The notes beneath the pieces are model-generated. The model saw nothing but the letters and a program-made list of their open reading frames with translations. It had not been told where the DNA came from and made no database searches. From Alteromonas sp. ASW11-130 (GTDB taxonomy: Bacteria; Pseudomonadota; Gammaproteobacteria; Enterobacterales; Alteromonadaceae), in the NCBI RefSeq assembly GCF_026183735.1, contig NZ_JAPFRE010000045.1, forward strand, positions 124,001-188,000: a stretch of 64,000 nucleotides of DNA. Direction: 5' to 3'. This document shows, piece after piece, positions 17,834-27,468 of the stretch. Each line of letters begins with the position of its first letter. Within the stretch, counting starts at the first letter, position 1. The translations under genes and the position numbers were made by a program.

Positions 17834-17998
17834 TTTGAACGTTAATTTGTTGAAAAATTCATACACTGCGTGAGTACACATCATTGTAGATTGGTATCAA
17901 CTTCTCAAAATTGTGGCTACACTGGTAACAAATAAGCGGTGGCGAAGTGCTAATATTCGCCGCTCGCTGTTACTTGAAAATCAGAAAAAGGAAGCCCT

Positions 17999-18814
17999 AT
18001 GAAGCCACTTGCTACACTACTTTCAGCCGCGATACTCACTTTCGGAACCCTCTCGGCTATGGCCGATCCTATTTCGGAAGCTGTCGCTAACGAGCACCGC
18101 GCGATGAAAGACAGATTAAGAGATGAATATCGGAATCCCCAGCAAACGTTACGTTTTTTTGGCATTGAGCCAGACATGACAGTAGTCGAAATTTGGCCCG
18201 GCGGTGGTTGGTACACCGATATTCTCGCCCCCCTGCTTAAAGATGAGGGGAAGCTGGTGGCAGCACATTTTCATGTTACCGATAAGTCCCCTAAATACTA
18301 CAGTCGTTATTTAAAGCAATTTAAAGATAAAATTGCCAATCATCCCCCTTACGCAAATATCGAATTAACCGAGTTCGATGTTATGAAAGCGCCAGACATG
18401 ACTAAAGCGGGTAGTGCTGATGCTATATTGACCTTTAGAAATGTTCATAACTGGTATATGCAAAAAGGCGAAGAATCGCTAAACAATGCATTTAAAGCTT
18501 TTTACAAAGCGTTAAAACCCGGTGGCATCTTAGGTATTGTCGATCATGAGTTACCAGAATCCGCTGACGATGCCGCCATGAAAGATAGTGGGTACATCAA
18601 AAAATCATTGGTAATAGAAGCTGCAAAGGCTGCTGGCTTTGCGCTGGAAGCGGAAAGCGAGATCAATGCAAACCCAATGGATACAGCTAATCATCCCCGT
18701 GGCGTTTGGTCACTGCCACCTAGTTTGGCGATGGGCGATGAAGACAAAGAGAAATACCTCGCGATAGGCGAGAGTAATCGCATGACTTTAAAATTTGTTA
18801 AACCTAAAAACTAA
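17999..18814 (+). CDS. Exported predicted methyltransferase (COG4798-like)
   Basis: The signal peptide MKPLATLLSAAILTFGTLSAMA puts this Rossmann-type methyltransferase outside the cytoplasm, which is odd given its need for S-adenosylmethionine. Motifs are VVEIWPGGGWYTDILAPLL (motif I variant), FRNVHNWYM, and the post-I strand ILGIVDHELPES; the family is annotated as predicted methyltransferase. It sits between purH and purD and ends 12 bases before purD, so it is probably cotranscribed with purD. Catalytic activity and substrate are unknown. Confidence 0.78.
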   Translation: MKPLATLLSAAILTFGTLSAMADPISEAVANEHRAMKDRLRDEYRNPQQTLRFFGIEPDMTVVEIWPGGGWYTDILAPLLKDEGKLVAAHFHVTDKSPKYYSRYLKQFKDKIANHPPYANIELTEFDVMKAPDMTKAGSADAILTFRNVHNWYMQKGEESLNNAFKAFYKALKPGGILGIVDHELPESADDAAMKDSGYIKKSLVIEAAKAAGFALEAESEINANPMDTANHPRGVWSLPPSLAMGDEDKEKYLAIGESNRMTLKFVKPKN

Positions 18815-18826
18815 CGGAAAGCTTAA

Positions 18827-20116
18827 ATGAATGTACTTGTAATTGGCGGCGGAGGCCGTGAACATGCATTGGCCTGGAAAGTGGCGCAATCTGAAAAGGT
18901 TGAGCATATTTATGTAGCGCCGGGAAATGCTGGCACCGCATCGGAAGCAAAACTACAGAATGTGGAAATTGGTGTAACTGATATTCCTGCTCTGGTTAAC
19001 TTCGCCAAAGACAAGTCGATTAAGCTAACGATAGTCGGCCCTGAAGCTCCGCTGGTTGAGGGAATTGTAGACGCCTTCAATCAGGCGGGCCTGACCATTT
19101 TTGGTCCCTCCCAGGCCGCCGCCCAACTTGAAGGCTCTAAAGCCTTCACCAAAGATTTTCTTGCACGCCACACCATCCCAACTGCCGAATACGCTACCTT
19201 CACGGAAATAGATAAGGCACTTGCGTATGTCAACGAAAAAGGTGCACCAATTGTCATCAAAGCAGATGGACTGGCGGCCGGCAAAGGCGTCATTGTTGCC
19301 ATGAACCTATCGGAGGCTGAAACCGCTATTCGCGATATGCTTGCCGATAATGTCTTTGGCGATGCGGGTAGCCGGGTAGTAATTGAAGAATTCCTGGAGG
19401 GTGAGGAAGCCTCGTTTATTGTCATGGTGGATGGTAAAAATATTTTGCCTTTTGCTACCAGCCAAGATCATAAACGTGCAGCCAATGGTGACAAAGGCCC
19501 CAATACCGGCGGTATGGGAGCCTATTCCCCCGCCCCCGTGGTTACGCCTGATATTCACCGACGTATTATGCAGGAAGTTATCGAGCCCACCGTGGCGGGT
19601 ATGGCGGCAGAGGGTAACCCTTATCGCGGCTTCTTGTATGCGGGCCTGATGATAATGGCGGATGGCACGCCTAAGGTCATTGAATATAATTGTCGCTTTG
19701 GTGATCCAGAAACTCAACCTATCATGATGCGGCTACGTTCTGATCTGGTAGAGCTTTGTCTCCTTGCGTGTGAAGAAAAACTGAATCAAGCTTCAATTGA
19801 ATTTGATGAACGTGCAGCCGTAGGTGTGGTTCTGGCTGCGGGTGGCTATCCGGGTAGCTACGAAAAAGGCTTACCCATCCATGGTCTTGAACAAGCGAGC
19901 GGTTTACAGGGCAAAGTATTTCATGCTGGAACTTCGCTGAATAACAATCAGGTGGTCACTAACGGTGGCCGCGTGCTTTGTGCTACAGCATTAGGCAATA
20001 ACGTAACAGAAGCGCAAGAAAACGCCTATGAGTTAGTTAACGCTATCAGTTGGCCCGATATCTATTTCCGCACGGATATAGCACACCGCGCTATCGCCCG
20101 CGAAAGTTACGTTTAA
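18827..20116 (+). CDS. purD: Phosphoribosylamine-glycine ligase (GAR synthetase)
   Basis: PurD joins phosphoribosylamine and glycine with ATP, the second step of purine synthesis. Motifs: the N-terminal MNVLVIGGGGREHALAWK, VGPEAPLVEGIVD, the ATP-grasp VIKADGLAAGKGVIVA, VIEEFLEGEEASFI, the signature FATSQDHKRAANGDKGPNTG (split by one residue in the family) and IEYNCRFGDPETQ. Length (429) matches. A hairpin without a T run (arms 20124-20131 and 20151-20158) follows the stop. Confidence 0.98.
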   Translation: MNVLVIGGGGREHALAWKVAQSEKVEHIYVAPGNAGTASEAKLQNVEIGVTDIPALVNFAKDKSIKLTIVGPEAPLVEGIVDAFNQAGLTIFGPSQAAAQLEGSKAFTKDFLARHTIPTAEYATFTEIDKALAYVNEKGAPIVIKADGLAAGKGVIVAMNLSEAETAIRDMLADNVFGDAGSRVVIEEFLEGEEASFIVMVDGKNILPFATSQDHKRAANGDKGPNTGGMGAYSPAPVVTPDIHRRIMQEVIEPTVAGMAAEGNPYRGFLYAGLMIMADGTPKVIEYNCRFGDPETQPIMMRLRSDLVELCLLACEEKLNQASIEFDERAAVGVVLAAGGYPGSYEKGLPIHGLEQASGLQGKVFHAGTSLNNNQVVTNGGRVLCATALGNNVTEAQENAYELVNAISWPDIYFRTDIAHRAIARESYV

Positions 20117-20265
20117 CCTACTCCACTCTCTGCTAGTCCAGTACGTTAGTAGAGAGTGTGCACTCACTTCGATGTTGTAACCGCTTGCTAACATTCGACA
20201 AAGCTTCCTTTAGCTCTATAAACTGGTAAGCTAAACTTTCATATAGCGTTAAGGTTTAAGTCATT

Positions 20266-21168
20266 ATGTCTGTCAAACACCCGATTATTGCAATTACCGG
20301 TTCGTCAGGTGCGGGCACTACTACTACAACCAATGCTATTACTCACATTTTCCGAAACTTGCGCGTTAATTCGGCGGTAATCGGCGGAGATAGCTTTCAC
20401 CGTTTTACACGACCAGAAATGGAAGTTGAAATACGCAAAGCACAAGAGCAAGGCCGGCACATCAGTTATTTTGGCCCCAAGGCCAACGATTTCGATTTGC
20501 TGGAAAACTTGTTTAAGGAATATGGCGAGTCGGGGCATGGAAAGTTTCGCCAGTATTTACACACTTTTGATGAAGCGGTTCCTTTTAATCAAATGCCTGG
20601 CACCTTTACCCCTTGGCAAGACTTACCCCCCAATACCGATTTGCTTTTTTACGAAGGCTTACATGGCGGTGTGAAGACCGAAGAAAATGATGTGGCACGC
20701 CACGTAGATTTGCTGGTAGGGATGGTGCCTATCGTGAACCTAGAGTGGATTCAAAAAATTGTCCGCGATACTACTGACAGAGGCCATTCCCGTGAAGCCG
20801 TAATGAGTAGCATTGTGCGAGGTCTGGACGATTACTTTCACTATATCACTCCGCAATTTTCGCGCACTCACGTAAACTTCCAACGTGTTCCCACCGTTGA
20901 CACTTCTAACCCGTTCTCTGCCAGGGAAATTCCTTCACAGGATGAAAGCTTCGTTGTTGTGCGCTTTCGTCGTGAAATGAAAACAGTTAACTTTCCTTAT
21001 CTATTACAAATGATCGATGGGGCCTTTATGTCCCGCATCAATACAATTGTGGTACCGGGAGGTAAGATGGGCTTAGCAATGGAACTCATTTTAACGCCAC
21101 TGATAGAAGAGCTGTTGGATAAGAAACGTCGAGCGGGGCACCAAATGGATTGGTTGTCGGAAAAGTAG
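20266..21168 (+). CDS. prkB: Phosphoribulokinase-like protein PrkB
   Basis: This P-loop kinase belongs to the phosphoribulokinase/uridine kinase superfamily. The Walker A motif is ITGSSGAGTTTTT near residue 10, followed by VIGGDSFHRFTRPEM and FYEGLHGGV, and the C-terminal segment VVPGGKMGLAMELILTP, all matching the enterobacterial prkB product. No RuBisCO or other Calvin-cycle gene is visible, so its substrate is unclear. In E. coli prkB lies next to yheU; here the yhe genes are 31 kb away. Confidence 0.9.
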   Translation: MSVKHPIIAITGSSGAGTTTTTNAITHIFRNLRVNSAVIGGDSFHRFTRPEMEVEIRKAQEQGRHISYFGPKANDFDLLENLFKEYGESGHGKFRQYLHTFDEAVPFNQMPGTFTPWQDLPPNTDLLFYEGLHGGVKTEENDVARHVDLLVGMVPIVNLEWIQKIVRDTTDRGHSREAVMSSIVRGLDDYFHYITPQFSRTHVNFQRVPTVDTSNPFSAREIPSQDESFVVVRFRREMKTVNFPYLLQMIDGAFMSRINTIVVPGGKMGLAMELILTPLIEELLDKKRRAGHQMDWLSEK

Positions 21169-21330
21169 CCTTTTGAAGTTATAATTCTTTTGAGAACGGT
21201 AAAACAGCGCGAACTCTCCCTTCTTTTACACCTTTTGTAACTATCTGTGTCTTCCAATTACAGGTTTAGTGCAGAAGAAGAGCTTTAATTAAATGTCGTC
21301 CAACACAGTGGGTTATAAGGGGACGGCGCA

Positions 21331-21690
21331 TTAGTTTTTGTATCGCTTTAATATTTCAGCGTGCTCCGGTTTCAGCGGCATTTTTTTAAAGGGACTGACA
21401 TTGGCGCCACCTGTATTACCTTTCGGTAACGCTCCAAATGGCGTTTTGGTTATAGCACCTATGATGCGTATTATCTGACCGACTATTTCTTTAAACGAAT
21501 TATGTGTTATGCCCCACTTTAGCATTTGCCAGTGCACGTAGGTATGCCAGTAGGTGGAGTGCTGACCCAGTACATGGGCATTTTCCAGGTGATGAAATTG
21601 TTTTTGATAATCCTCGAACGATTCACAAAGACTAGCCAACTCTAACTCTCGTTTGATTTCTTTTTCGGGTACAGCCATCGCATTACTCAT
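21331..21690 (-). CDS. DUF3703-family protein
   Basis: The 119-residue protein shows the DUF3703 pattern of conserved histidines and glutamine (HHLENAHVLGQHSTYWHTYVHWQMLKWG) followed by QIIRIIGAITKTPFGALPKGNTGGANVS. The family has no known function; the many histidines suggest metal binding. It is monocistronic and convergent with prkB. Confidence 0.8.
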   Translation of the reverse strand: MSNAMAVPEKEIKRELELASLCESFEDYQKQFHHLENAHVLGQHSTYWHTYVHWQMLKWGITHNSFKEIVGQIIRIIGAITKTPFGALPKGNTGGANVSPFKKMPLKPEHAEILKRYKN

Positions 21691-22087
21691 CCTGCCGTCC
21701 TATTTAAATCATAAGCCTATGTTAACTATTAGTTTATTTGTGACACAGGAATAATAGAAATGCAAATATGGAGGTACAATTTGTATTGGACATACGCGCG
21801 GATGACGAAGCTTTTTCGATTATTGATAAACCCAGTTCGTCAATTTATAAAGGTGAGCAAGCTTGTTTATATTCGATGAGGGCTATCTAAACGAAACTTA
21901 CACCCTCCACTCAAAGCGAGAAGGTGGAATTCCCTATTACCATTAATAGGCATAATTCTTACCTGACAAGTTTTGTAACACTCATTTATTTACAACATCG
22001 CAGATAAGCTTTTAATTTTAAATTGCTTCTGGGTATAGTGAAACAATAACAAGTGAACAGTACTATTCTTAGCCAGGAAATATAGCA
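21691..22087. other. Intergenic region upstream of ompR, one possible micro-ORF
   Basis: This 397-base stretch separates the minus-strand DUF3703 gene from ompR and should contain the promoters of both. The only coding signal I see is a 32-codon frame at 21781-21879, described separately. No repeats or clear hairpin terminators are visible. Confidence 0.4.
21781..21879 (+). CDS. Possible small basic peptide with strong ribosome-binding site
   Basis: A TTG codon at 21781 lies six bases after a perfect GGAGG (21770-21774). The frame gives 32 residues, begins YWTYARMTKLFRLLINP after the start, is rich in lysine and arginine, and could form an amphipathic helix. The start codon is weak, and a second frame starting with an ATG at 21769 overlaps the same GGAGG. 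No homologue can be named. It may be chance. Confidence 0.25.
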   Translation: MYWTYARMTKLFRLLINPVRQFIKVSKLVYIR

Positions 22088-22813
22088 ATGGGTCAGGAAA
22101 CATCAAAAATTCTTGTTGTCGATGACGACATGCGATTACGCAGCTTATTGGAGCGTTATCTGGTTGAACAAGGTTACCAAGTCAGAGCGGCCGCTAACGC
22201 CGAGCAAATGGATCGTCTGCTCGAACGGGAAAATTTCCATTTAATGGTGTTAGATTTGATGCTACCTGGCGAGGATGGCTTGTCTATTTGCCGGCGATTA
22301 CGGCAGGCGGAAAGCCAGCTGCCGATTATTATGCTGACCGCAAAAGGTGATGAGGTCGATCGCATAATAGGGCTAGAAATGGGCGCAGACGATTATCTTC
22401 CCAAACCCTTTAACCCGAGAGAATTATTGGCCCGGGTTAAAGCGGTGATGCGCCGTCAAGCGACTGAAGCCCCCGGCGCGCCCTCTAAAGATGAGCAAGT
22501 CATTAGCTTCGGCGAATACCGCTTAAATCTTGCCACGCGGGAAATGACGGGCGATGGTACCCCGATGAGCTTAACCAGTGGTGAATTTGCCGTCCTTAAA
22601 TCATTGGTGCAACATCCGAGGGAGCCGCTCTCAAGAGACAAATTGATGAATCTGGCGCGCGGTAGAGATTATAGCGCATTAGAACGCAGCATTGATGTAC
22701 AGGTTTCGCGTTTGCGCCGCATGCTCGAGAAAGATCCTGCGAATCCACGCTACATTCAGACTGTATGGGGGTTAGGCTATGTTTTCGTACCAGACGGTGG
22801 TGAACACGCTTAA
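22088..22813 (+). CDS. ompR: Osmolarity response regulator OmpR
   Basis: This two-component response regulator responds to EnvZ and controls outer-membrane genes. The receiver domain has the acidic pair (VVDDDMRLR), the phosphorylation site D56 in [13 protein letters not shown], and the KPF motif. The C-terminal winged-helix domain shows [23 protein letters not shown] and [15 protein letters not shown]. Length (241) matches OmpR. envZ follows after 14 bases. Confidence 0.96.
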   Translation: MGQETSKILVVDDDMRLRSLLERYLVEQGYQVRAAANAEQMDRLLERENFHLMVLDLMLPGEDGLSICRRLRQAESQLPIIMLTAKGDEVDRIIGLEMGADDYLPKPFNPRELLARVKAVMRRQATEAPGAPSKDEQVISFGEYRLNLATREMTGDGTPMSLTSGEFAVLKSLVQHPREPLSRDKLMNLARGRDYSALERSIDVQVSRLRRMLEKDPANPRYIQTVWGLGYVFVPDGGEHA

Positions 22814-22827
22814 GCGATATTGAACCT

Positions 22828-24138
22828 ATGCGCATGCTCCCGAAAAGCGCCTTTGGGCAAACCGTTCTGCTCATTGGCGTACTTTTGCTGATTAATCAGG
22901 TTGTATCATACCTTTCGGTTACTTATTACTTTATCCAGCCCAGCTATCAACAGATTAACAGTCTGTTAGCTACGCAGGTTAAAACGTTACTTCACCAAGG
23001 TATGGTGGACACACCTACCCCGGCCTATTCCGAGTTCACCCGCAAGACCGGCATAAGGGTGTACACCGCCCAGCAAGCGATGAGAAAAGACTTAGCGAAT
23101 GCCACTTATTACGGTTTTATGTCTGCGTCAGTATCCAGATCGTTAAAAACGCGAGCAGACGTTAGGATAAGCACCCAACCTTCAACTAACCCCTCTTCGC
23201 CCTACCTGGTCTGGATAAACCTGGACACCCACCCTGAACGCTGGATAGCGATTCCTATTTCGGGCTTAAGCGAAGCGAATATATCTCCGCTCACAATGTA
23301 TCTAATGGTCATTGGGGTACTAAGTGTTGCAGGTGGGTGGCTGTTTGTAAGACGCTTGAACCGCCCTTTACAAGCGTTACAGCGAGCGGCATTACAAGTC
23401 GGCCAAGGTAATTCCCCTGCTCCTTTAAAGGAGCAAGGTAGCAGTGAAATGATTGAAGTCACCCGGGCATTTAACCGTATGAATCAGGGTATTCAACAAC
23501 TTGAGCGGGATCGGACGCTTATGACAGCAGGTATCTCCCATGATCTACGTACTCCTTTAACACGCATCAGGCTGGCCACAGAAATGCTACCGGATGAACA
23601 AGACTGGTTGAAAGAAGGTATTGTCAACGATATTGAAGACATGAACGCTATAATCGATCAGTTTATTGATTACGCCCGTCAGGAAGGGGCTGAACGCTTA
23701 GAGTCTGCAGACCTGAATGCGCTTATCTGTGAACTGGCGCAAGTTCGCCATATTGAAGAAACGCACCATATTGAACTGAAATTGAATGATGTGCCTTTAC
23801 TCACACTGCGTAAAATTGCCATAAAACGGGTATTGGACAACCTGATCGAAAATGCGTTTCGCTACGGCAGTAATAATATTGTGGTGACGACATTTGAAGA
23901 CAAAGCATCACGTCGCGTGTATTGTCGAGTAAGAGATTTTGGCCCGGGGATCCCCGACCACGAATTAGACGATGTATTTATGCCTTTTACTCAGGGTGAC
24001 AAAGCCCGTGGTAGTTTAGGCTCTGGTCTCGGATTGGCTATTACAAGAAGAATTATCAAATCTCACCACGGCGATATTGCACTTCGTAATCATCCCGAAA
24101 AAGGACTGATTGCTGAGTTCTGGCTTCCTGTTACATAA
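22828..24138 (+). CDS. envZ: Osmosensor histidine kinase EnvZ
   Basis: EnvZ is the inner-membrane sensor kinase for OmpR. It has an N-terminal membrane helix ([23 protein letters not shown]), a periplasmic segment, a second helix ([18 protein letters not shown]), a HAMP domain, the phosphoacceptor H238 in [14 protein letters not shown], the N box ([10 protein letters not shown]) and the G boxes ([18 protein letters not shown]). Length (436) is close to E. coli EnvZ. A terminator follows the stop. Confidence 0.96.
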   Translation: MRMLPKSAFGQTVLLIGVLLLINQVVSYLSVTYYFIQPSYQQINSLLATQVKTLLHQGMVDTPTPAYSEFTRKTGIRVYTAQQAMRKDLANATYYGFMSASVSRSLKTRADVRISTQPSTNPSSPYLVWINLDTHPERWIAIPISGLSEANISPLTMYLMVIGVLSVAGGWLFVRRLNRPLQALQRAALQVGQGNSPAPLKEQGSSEMIEVTRAFNRMNQGIQQLERDRTLMTAGISHDLRTPLTRIRLATEMLPDEQDWLKEGIVNDIEDMNAIIDQFIDYARQEGAERLESADLNALICELAQVRHIEETHHIELKLNDVPLLTLRKIAIKRVLDNLIENAFRYGSNNIVVTTFEDKASRRVYCRVRDFGPGIPDHELDDVFMPFTQGDKARGSLGSGLGLAITRRIIKSHHGDIALRNHPEKGLIAEFWLPVT

Positions 24139-24162
24139 AAAGCCCGCGCGAATGGCGGGCTT
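24135..24162. terminator. Shared terminator between envZ and pckA
   Basis: The perfect stem AAGCCCGC/GCGGGCTT (24140-24147 and 24155-24162) has a T run on the minus strand, so it ends pckA well. On the plus strand the tail is only TTAGTT, giving weaker termination of envZ. Confidence 0.8.
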
Positions 24163-24185
24163 AGTTAATTATGCATCATGTATAG

Positions 24186-25751
24186 TTAGCGGTAGCCTGG
24201 TCCCGCTTTTACAATTTTTTCATCAACGTCATATTTTTCAAAGTTTTGTTGGAATTTATTAATTAAATCGTTGGCATATTCTTCGTAACGTCCTTTATCC
24301 GCCCACGTATTTTGCGGCACCAATAACTTACTATCGACGCCCGGCACCTCTATTGGAACATGCAGGTTTAGGCCTTCGATAAAGTGTGTATCTACGTGGG
24401 CCAGACTGCCTGACACGATAGCATCGATAATGGCACGGGTAGTAGGAATATCGAAACGGTTTCCAGTGCCATATGGCCCGCCGGTCCACCCCGTATTAAC
24501 TAAAAATACCCTGGCATTGAAGTCTTTCACACGCTTGATCAACAAATCGGCGTATACACGTGCAGGACGGGGGAAAAATGGCGCGCCAAAACATGTGGAG
24601 AAGGTAGACTCTATATCCGCCGTCGAACCAATTTCTGTGGACCCTACTTTTGCAGTGTAACCACTTAGGAAATGGTACGCCGCGGCCTCTTCACTTAACA
24701 CTGAAACGGGGGGCAATACGCCACTTACGTCGCAGGTCAAAAACACCACTGAGCGCGGCTCTCCGCCACGGTTTTCTTCTACACGCTTCTGAATATGCTC
24801 CAACGGATAAGCAGCACGTGAGTTTTGTGTAAGACGGGTATCTGTATAATCTGGGATGCGGGATTCATCTAAAATAACATTTTCTAAGATGGTGCCGAAT
24901 TTAATCGCATCCCAAATAACAGGCTCGTTCTTTTGTGACAGGTCGATACATTTTGCATAGCACCCCCCTTCTATATTAAACACGCTGCCGGGTGCCCAAC
25001 CATGCTCATCATCACCAATCAAGAAACGTTTTGGATCAGCTGATAAGGTGGTTTTACCTGTGCCAGATAAACCAAAGAACAAGGTCACATCGCCTTCCTC
25101 TCCCACATTGGCTGAACAGTGCATAGGCAGTACTTCTTCAGCAGGAAGCAGGAAGTTCTGGACGGAGAACATAGCTTTTTTCATTTCACCTGCGTAACGC
25201 ATCCCAGCGATCAACACTTTGCGTTGCGCAAAGTTAATAATAACTGCGCCGTCACTATTAGTTCCATCACGCGCTGGTTCACAACTGAAACCCGGAACAT
25301 TTAAAATTTGCCACTCAGGTTTGTCGTCAGGATTGTACTGCTCGGGCTCAATAAACAAGTTTTTAGCAAAAATATGTTGCCACGCCGTTTGCGTACGCAC
25401 CTTTACCGGTAATGCATAACGGGCATCTGAGCCTACTTGTAAGTGCGATAAGAAATGTTCTTGCGCGCTGAGAAACGTATCGACTTTTTCCCACAACGCA
25501 TCAAATTTTGCTGGGTCAAAAGGTTTATTAACTTTACCCCAGTCAATTTCTTTTTCTGTAGAAGGCTCTTTTACGATAAAACGATCGTTAGGTGAACGAC
25601 CGGTGCGCGTACCGGTTTCTACCACAAGCGCACCATTCGAGGCCAATCTGCCCTCTTCTCGCTTTAGCGCTATCTCTACTAATTCCGAAGTATTTAAATC
25701 CGTATGGACTAATGCCGTTGTTGAACGACTTAAGTTGGCTGCCGCAGTCAT
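24186..25751 (-). CDS. pckA: ATP-dependent phosphoenolpyruvate carboxykinase
   Basis: PckA converts oxaloacetate and ATP to phosphoenolpyruvate and CO2, the first step of gluconeogenesis from TCA intermediates. Motifs: [11 protein letters not shown], the P-loop [17 protein letters not shown], the metal-binding IGDDEHGW, and the substrate loop [11 protein letters not shown]. Length (521) is within the family range. Placement beside envZ and hslO-hslR is common in Alteromonadales and Vibrionales. Confidence 0.98.
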   Translation of the reverse strand: MTAAANLSRSTTALVHTDLNTSELVEIALKREEGRLASNGALVVETGTRTGRSPNDRFIVKEPSTEKEIDWGKVNKPFDPAKFDALWEKVDTFLSAQEHFLSHLQVGSDARYALPVKVRTQTAWQHIFAKNLFIEPEQYNPDDKPEWQILNVPGFSCEPARDGTNSDGAVIINFAQRKVLIAGMRYAGEMKKAMFSVQNFLLPAEEVLPMHCSANVGEEGDVTLFFGLSGTGKTTLSADPKRFLIGDDEHGWAPGSVFNIEGGCYAKCIDLSQKNEPVIWDAIKFGTILENVILDESRIPDYTDTRLTQNSRAAYPLEHIQKRVEENRGGEPRSVVFLTCDVSGVLPPVSVLSEEAAAYHFLSGYTAKVGSTEIGSTADIESTFSTCFGAPFFPRPARVYADLLIKRVKDFNARVFLVNTGWTGGPYGTGNRFDIPTTRAIIDAIVSGSLAHVDTHFIEGLNLHVPIEVPGVDSKLLVPQNTWADKGRYEEYANDLINKFQQNFEKYDVDEKIVKAGPGYR

Positions 25752-25980
25752 TATTTTGAAATCCTATTTAAAACCCTACAAGCTTGGTTACCAAACAAAC
25801 CAATTTAAGCAAGTGTATAGTAATAAACGGATTCGACAACCTATATAGGCTTGACTTGAGGAATAAATACTATAGATAGGTGTGAGCCAAAATACCTTTT
25901 TGCCGATTTTGGCTGGGCACCCCATAGTAAATTTATGATTTTAAATGATAAATAAAATGTATGTAGCGCTGAAAACTTTC

Positions 25981-26005
25981 AGAAGCGACCAAATTGGTCA
26001 CTTCT
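25981..26005 (-). terminator. Hairpin after hslO, weak terminator
   Basis: A near-perfect 10-bp stem (one A-C mismatch) with a 5-base loop lies ten bases beyond the hslO stop. On the minus strand it is followed after a few bases by TTTT, so it is a plausible but non-ideal terminator of hslR-hslO. Confidence 0.45.
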
Positions 26006-26014
26006 AGATAGGTG

Positions 26015-26914
26015 CTATTGTCTGGCAGCAGATGATTCAAAATTACCAGCATGAATTGCTTCTATGTCAATGGCATCAAATTTATACTCCGCATGACAAT
26101 ATTGACAATTCATACTGACCGCCCCGTCCTCTGCGACAATGTCGAGAAGCTCAGATTTTTCGACGTTCAGTAAGGCTTGTGCGCTTCTCTCTTTCGAACA
26201 AGTGCATGCAAACTTAACTGGCTGTGGCGAAAACAGCTCTACTTTTTCCTGGTGGTACAAGCGGTACAAAATATCACTCACGGATAGATTGAACATCTCT
26301 TCTTCTGAAAGCGTTTCGCCCAGCTTTACCAAATGCTCAAATTCATTGTTTAACGCCATCACACTTTGCGAAGAATCCTGTGGTAATACTTGCAACAACA
26401 TACCTGCAGCTCTTATGTTCTGGGGATCATGCATATCTGTCATAAGCATGATTTTGGTTGGCAGCTGTTCTGATTGGGCGAAGTAACTCTCTACGCATTC
26501 CCCTAATGTAGGCTTGTCCAATGCGACGACGCCTTGATAACGTTCCCCCTCTTCTGGAGTAATAGTGATCACTAATACCGCTTGGCTAAGCATTGCTTCA
26601 AGTTCATCAGGCAGCGAAGTCAGGCTTTGGTCCCACCGTGCCACCCCCCTCATGGTTTGTTCGTGGGTCGCGTTGATTACCGCATAATTTACCGGGCCAT
26701 TACTTTGGATTTGCAGGCTTATTTCACCCTCGAATTTTAGAATCGCAGTAAGCATACTGGTTACTGCCGCCATCTCGCTCAACAGACGCTGGATTTGGAC
26801 GGGATATTCCTGGCTGTGTACAATGTCTTTCAGACTGTCCTGTAAGCGCACGAGTTGTCCTCTGACATGGGCTCGGTCAATCAAAAAACGGTGAAGCTGA
26901 TCAAAGTCACTCAT
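26015..26914 (-). CDS. hslO: Redox-regulated chaperone Hsp33
   Basis: Hsp33 is a cytoplasmic holdase activated when oxidation releases zinc from its C-terminal domain. The N-terminal domain (FLIDRAHVRGQLVRL) is standard, and the four redox cysteines are seen as CTC (residues about 234-236) and CQYC (about 267-270). Length (299) is normal. It lies 21 bases downstream of hslR in the conserved heat-shock pair. Confidence 0.97.
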   Translation of the reverse strand: MSDFDQLHRFLIDRAHVRGQLVRLQDSLKDIVHSQEYPVQIQRLLSEMAAVTSMLTAILKFEGEISLQIQSNGPVNYAVINATHEQTMRGVARWDQSLTSLPDELEAMLSQAVLVITITPEEGERYQGVVALDKPTLGECVESYFAQSEQLPTKIMLMTDMHDPQNIRAAGMLLQVLPQDSSQSVMALNNEFEHLVKLGETLSEEEMFNLSVSDILYRLYHQEKVELFSPQPVKFACTCSKERSAQALLNVEKSELLDIVAEDGAVSMNCQYCHAEYKFDAIDIEAIHAGNFESSAARQ

Positions 26915-26935
26915 AAATTGTTCCTGCTATCATCA

Positions 26936-27340
26936 CTATTGATGTTTAAATTTAATTATCTGGCGGCGTTGTTTTTTATCGGGTTTACTTTCTGGCTTTG
27001 GACTGTGAAAGCTACTTAACTTCCTAGCTAACTGATTTTCTTCACGTCTAGCAAGGCTTTGCGCCGTTTCTTCGTACATTTGCTGCGCCAAAGGAGCACT
27101 TTGGCGCTTATCATTAATCTGCGTCACCATTACTTCTTTGACGTCCCATCCGGCGGGAATTTTAATTATCGCGCCTAGTTCAATAATTTTGCCTGGCTTA
27201 ACCCGTTGCCCGTTGTAATGCACTTTTCCCGCCTGCACCATGTCTCGAGCAACCGCTCGCGTTTTAAAAAAGCGCGCTGCCCATAGCCATTTATCGATAC
27301 GAACATTATCGTCCTGATTATCAACTTTACGGTTGTTCAT
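26936..27340 (-). CDS. hslR: Ribosome-associated heat shock protein Hsp15
   Basis: Hsp15 binds stalled 50S subunits that carry peptidyl-tRNA and helps recycle them. The S4 RNA-binding domain is clear at the N-terminus (VRIDKWLWAARFFKTRAVA, then VHYNGQRVKPGKIIELG), with a basic C-terminal tail (KKQRRQIIKFKHQ). Length (134) matches. It is the first gene of the hslR-hslO operon, divergent from gspC. Confidence 0.96.
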   Translation of the reverse strand: MNNRKVDNQDDNVRIDKWLWAARFFKTRAVARDMVQAGKVHYNGQRVKPGKIIELGAIIKIPAGWDVKEVMVTQINDKRQSAPLAQQMYEETAQSLARREENQLARKLSSFHSPKPESKPDKKQRRQIIKFKHQ

Positions 27341-27468
27341 GTAATAATTTTGTAACTCGTTCGTTTTAGTGTTGTGACCCTCACCCAGACTAGGCTATTA
27401 TGGGTCGGCTTTTATGCAGTGAAACCTAATAATTATATTTCAAAAATAGTAGTTCCACATTTGGCAGC

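Noticed and set aside
20266-21168. prkB considered as a sign of the Calvin cycle
   Set aside because: The sequence fits the PrkB group widespread in heterotrophic gammaproteobacteria, and no other Calvin-cycle gene is present.
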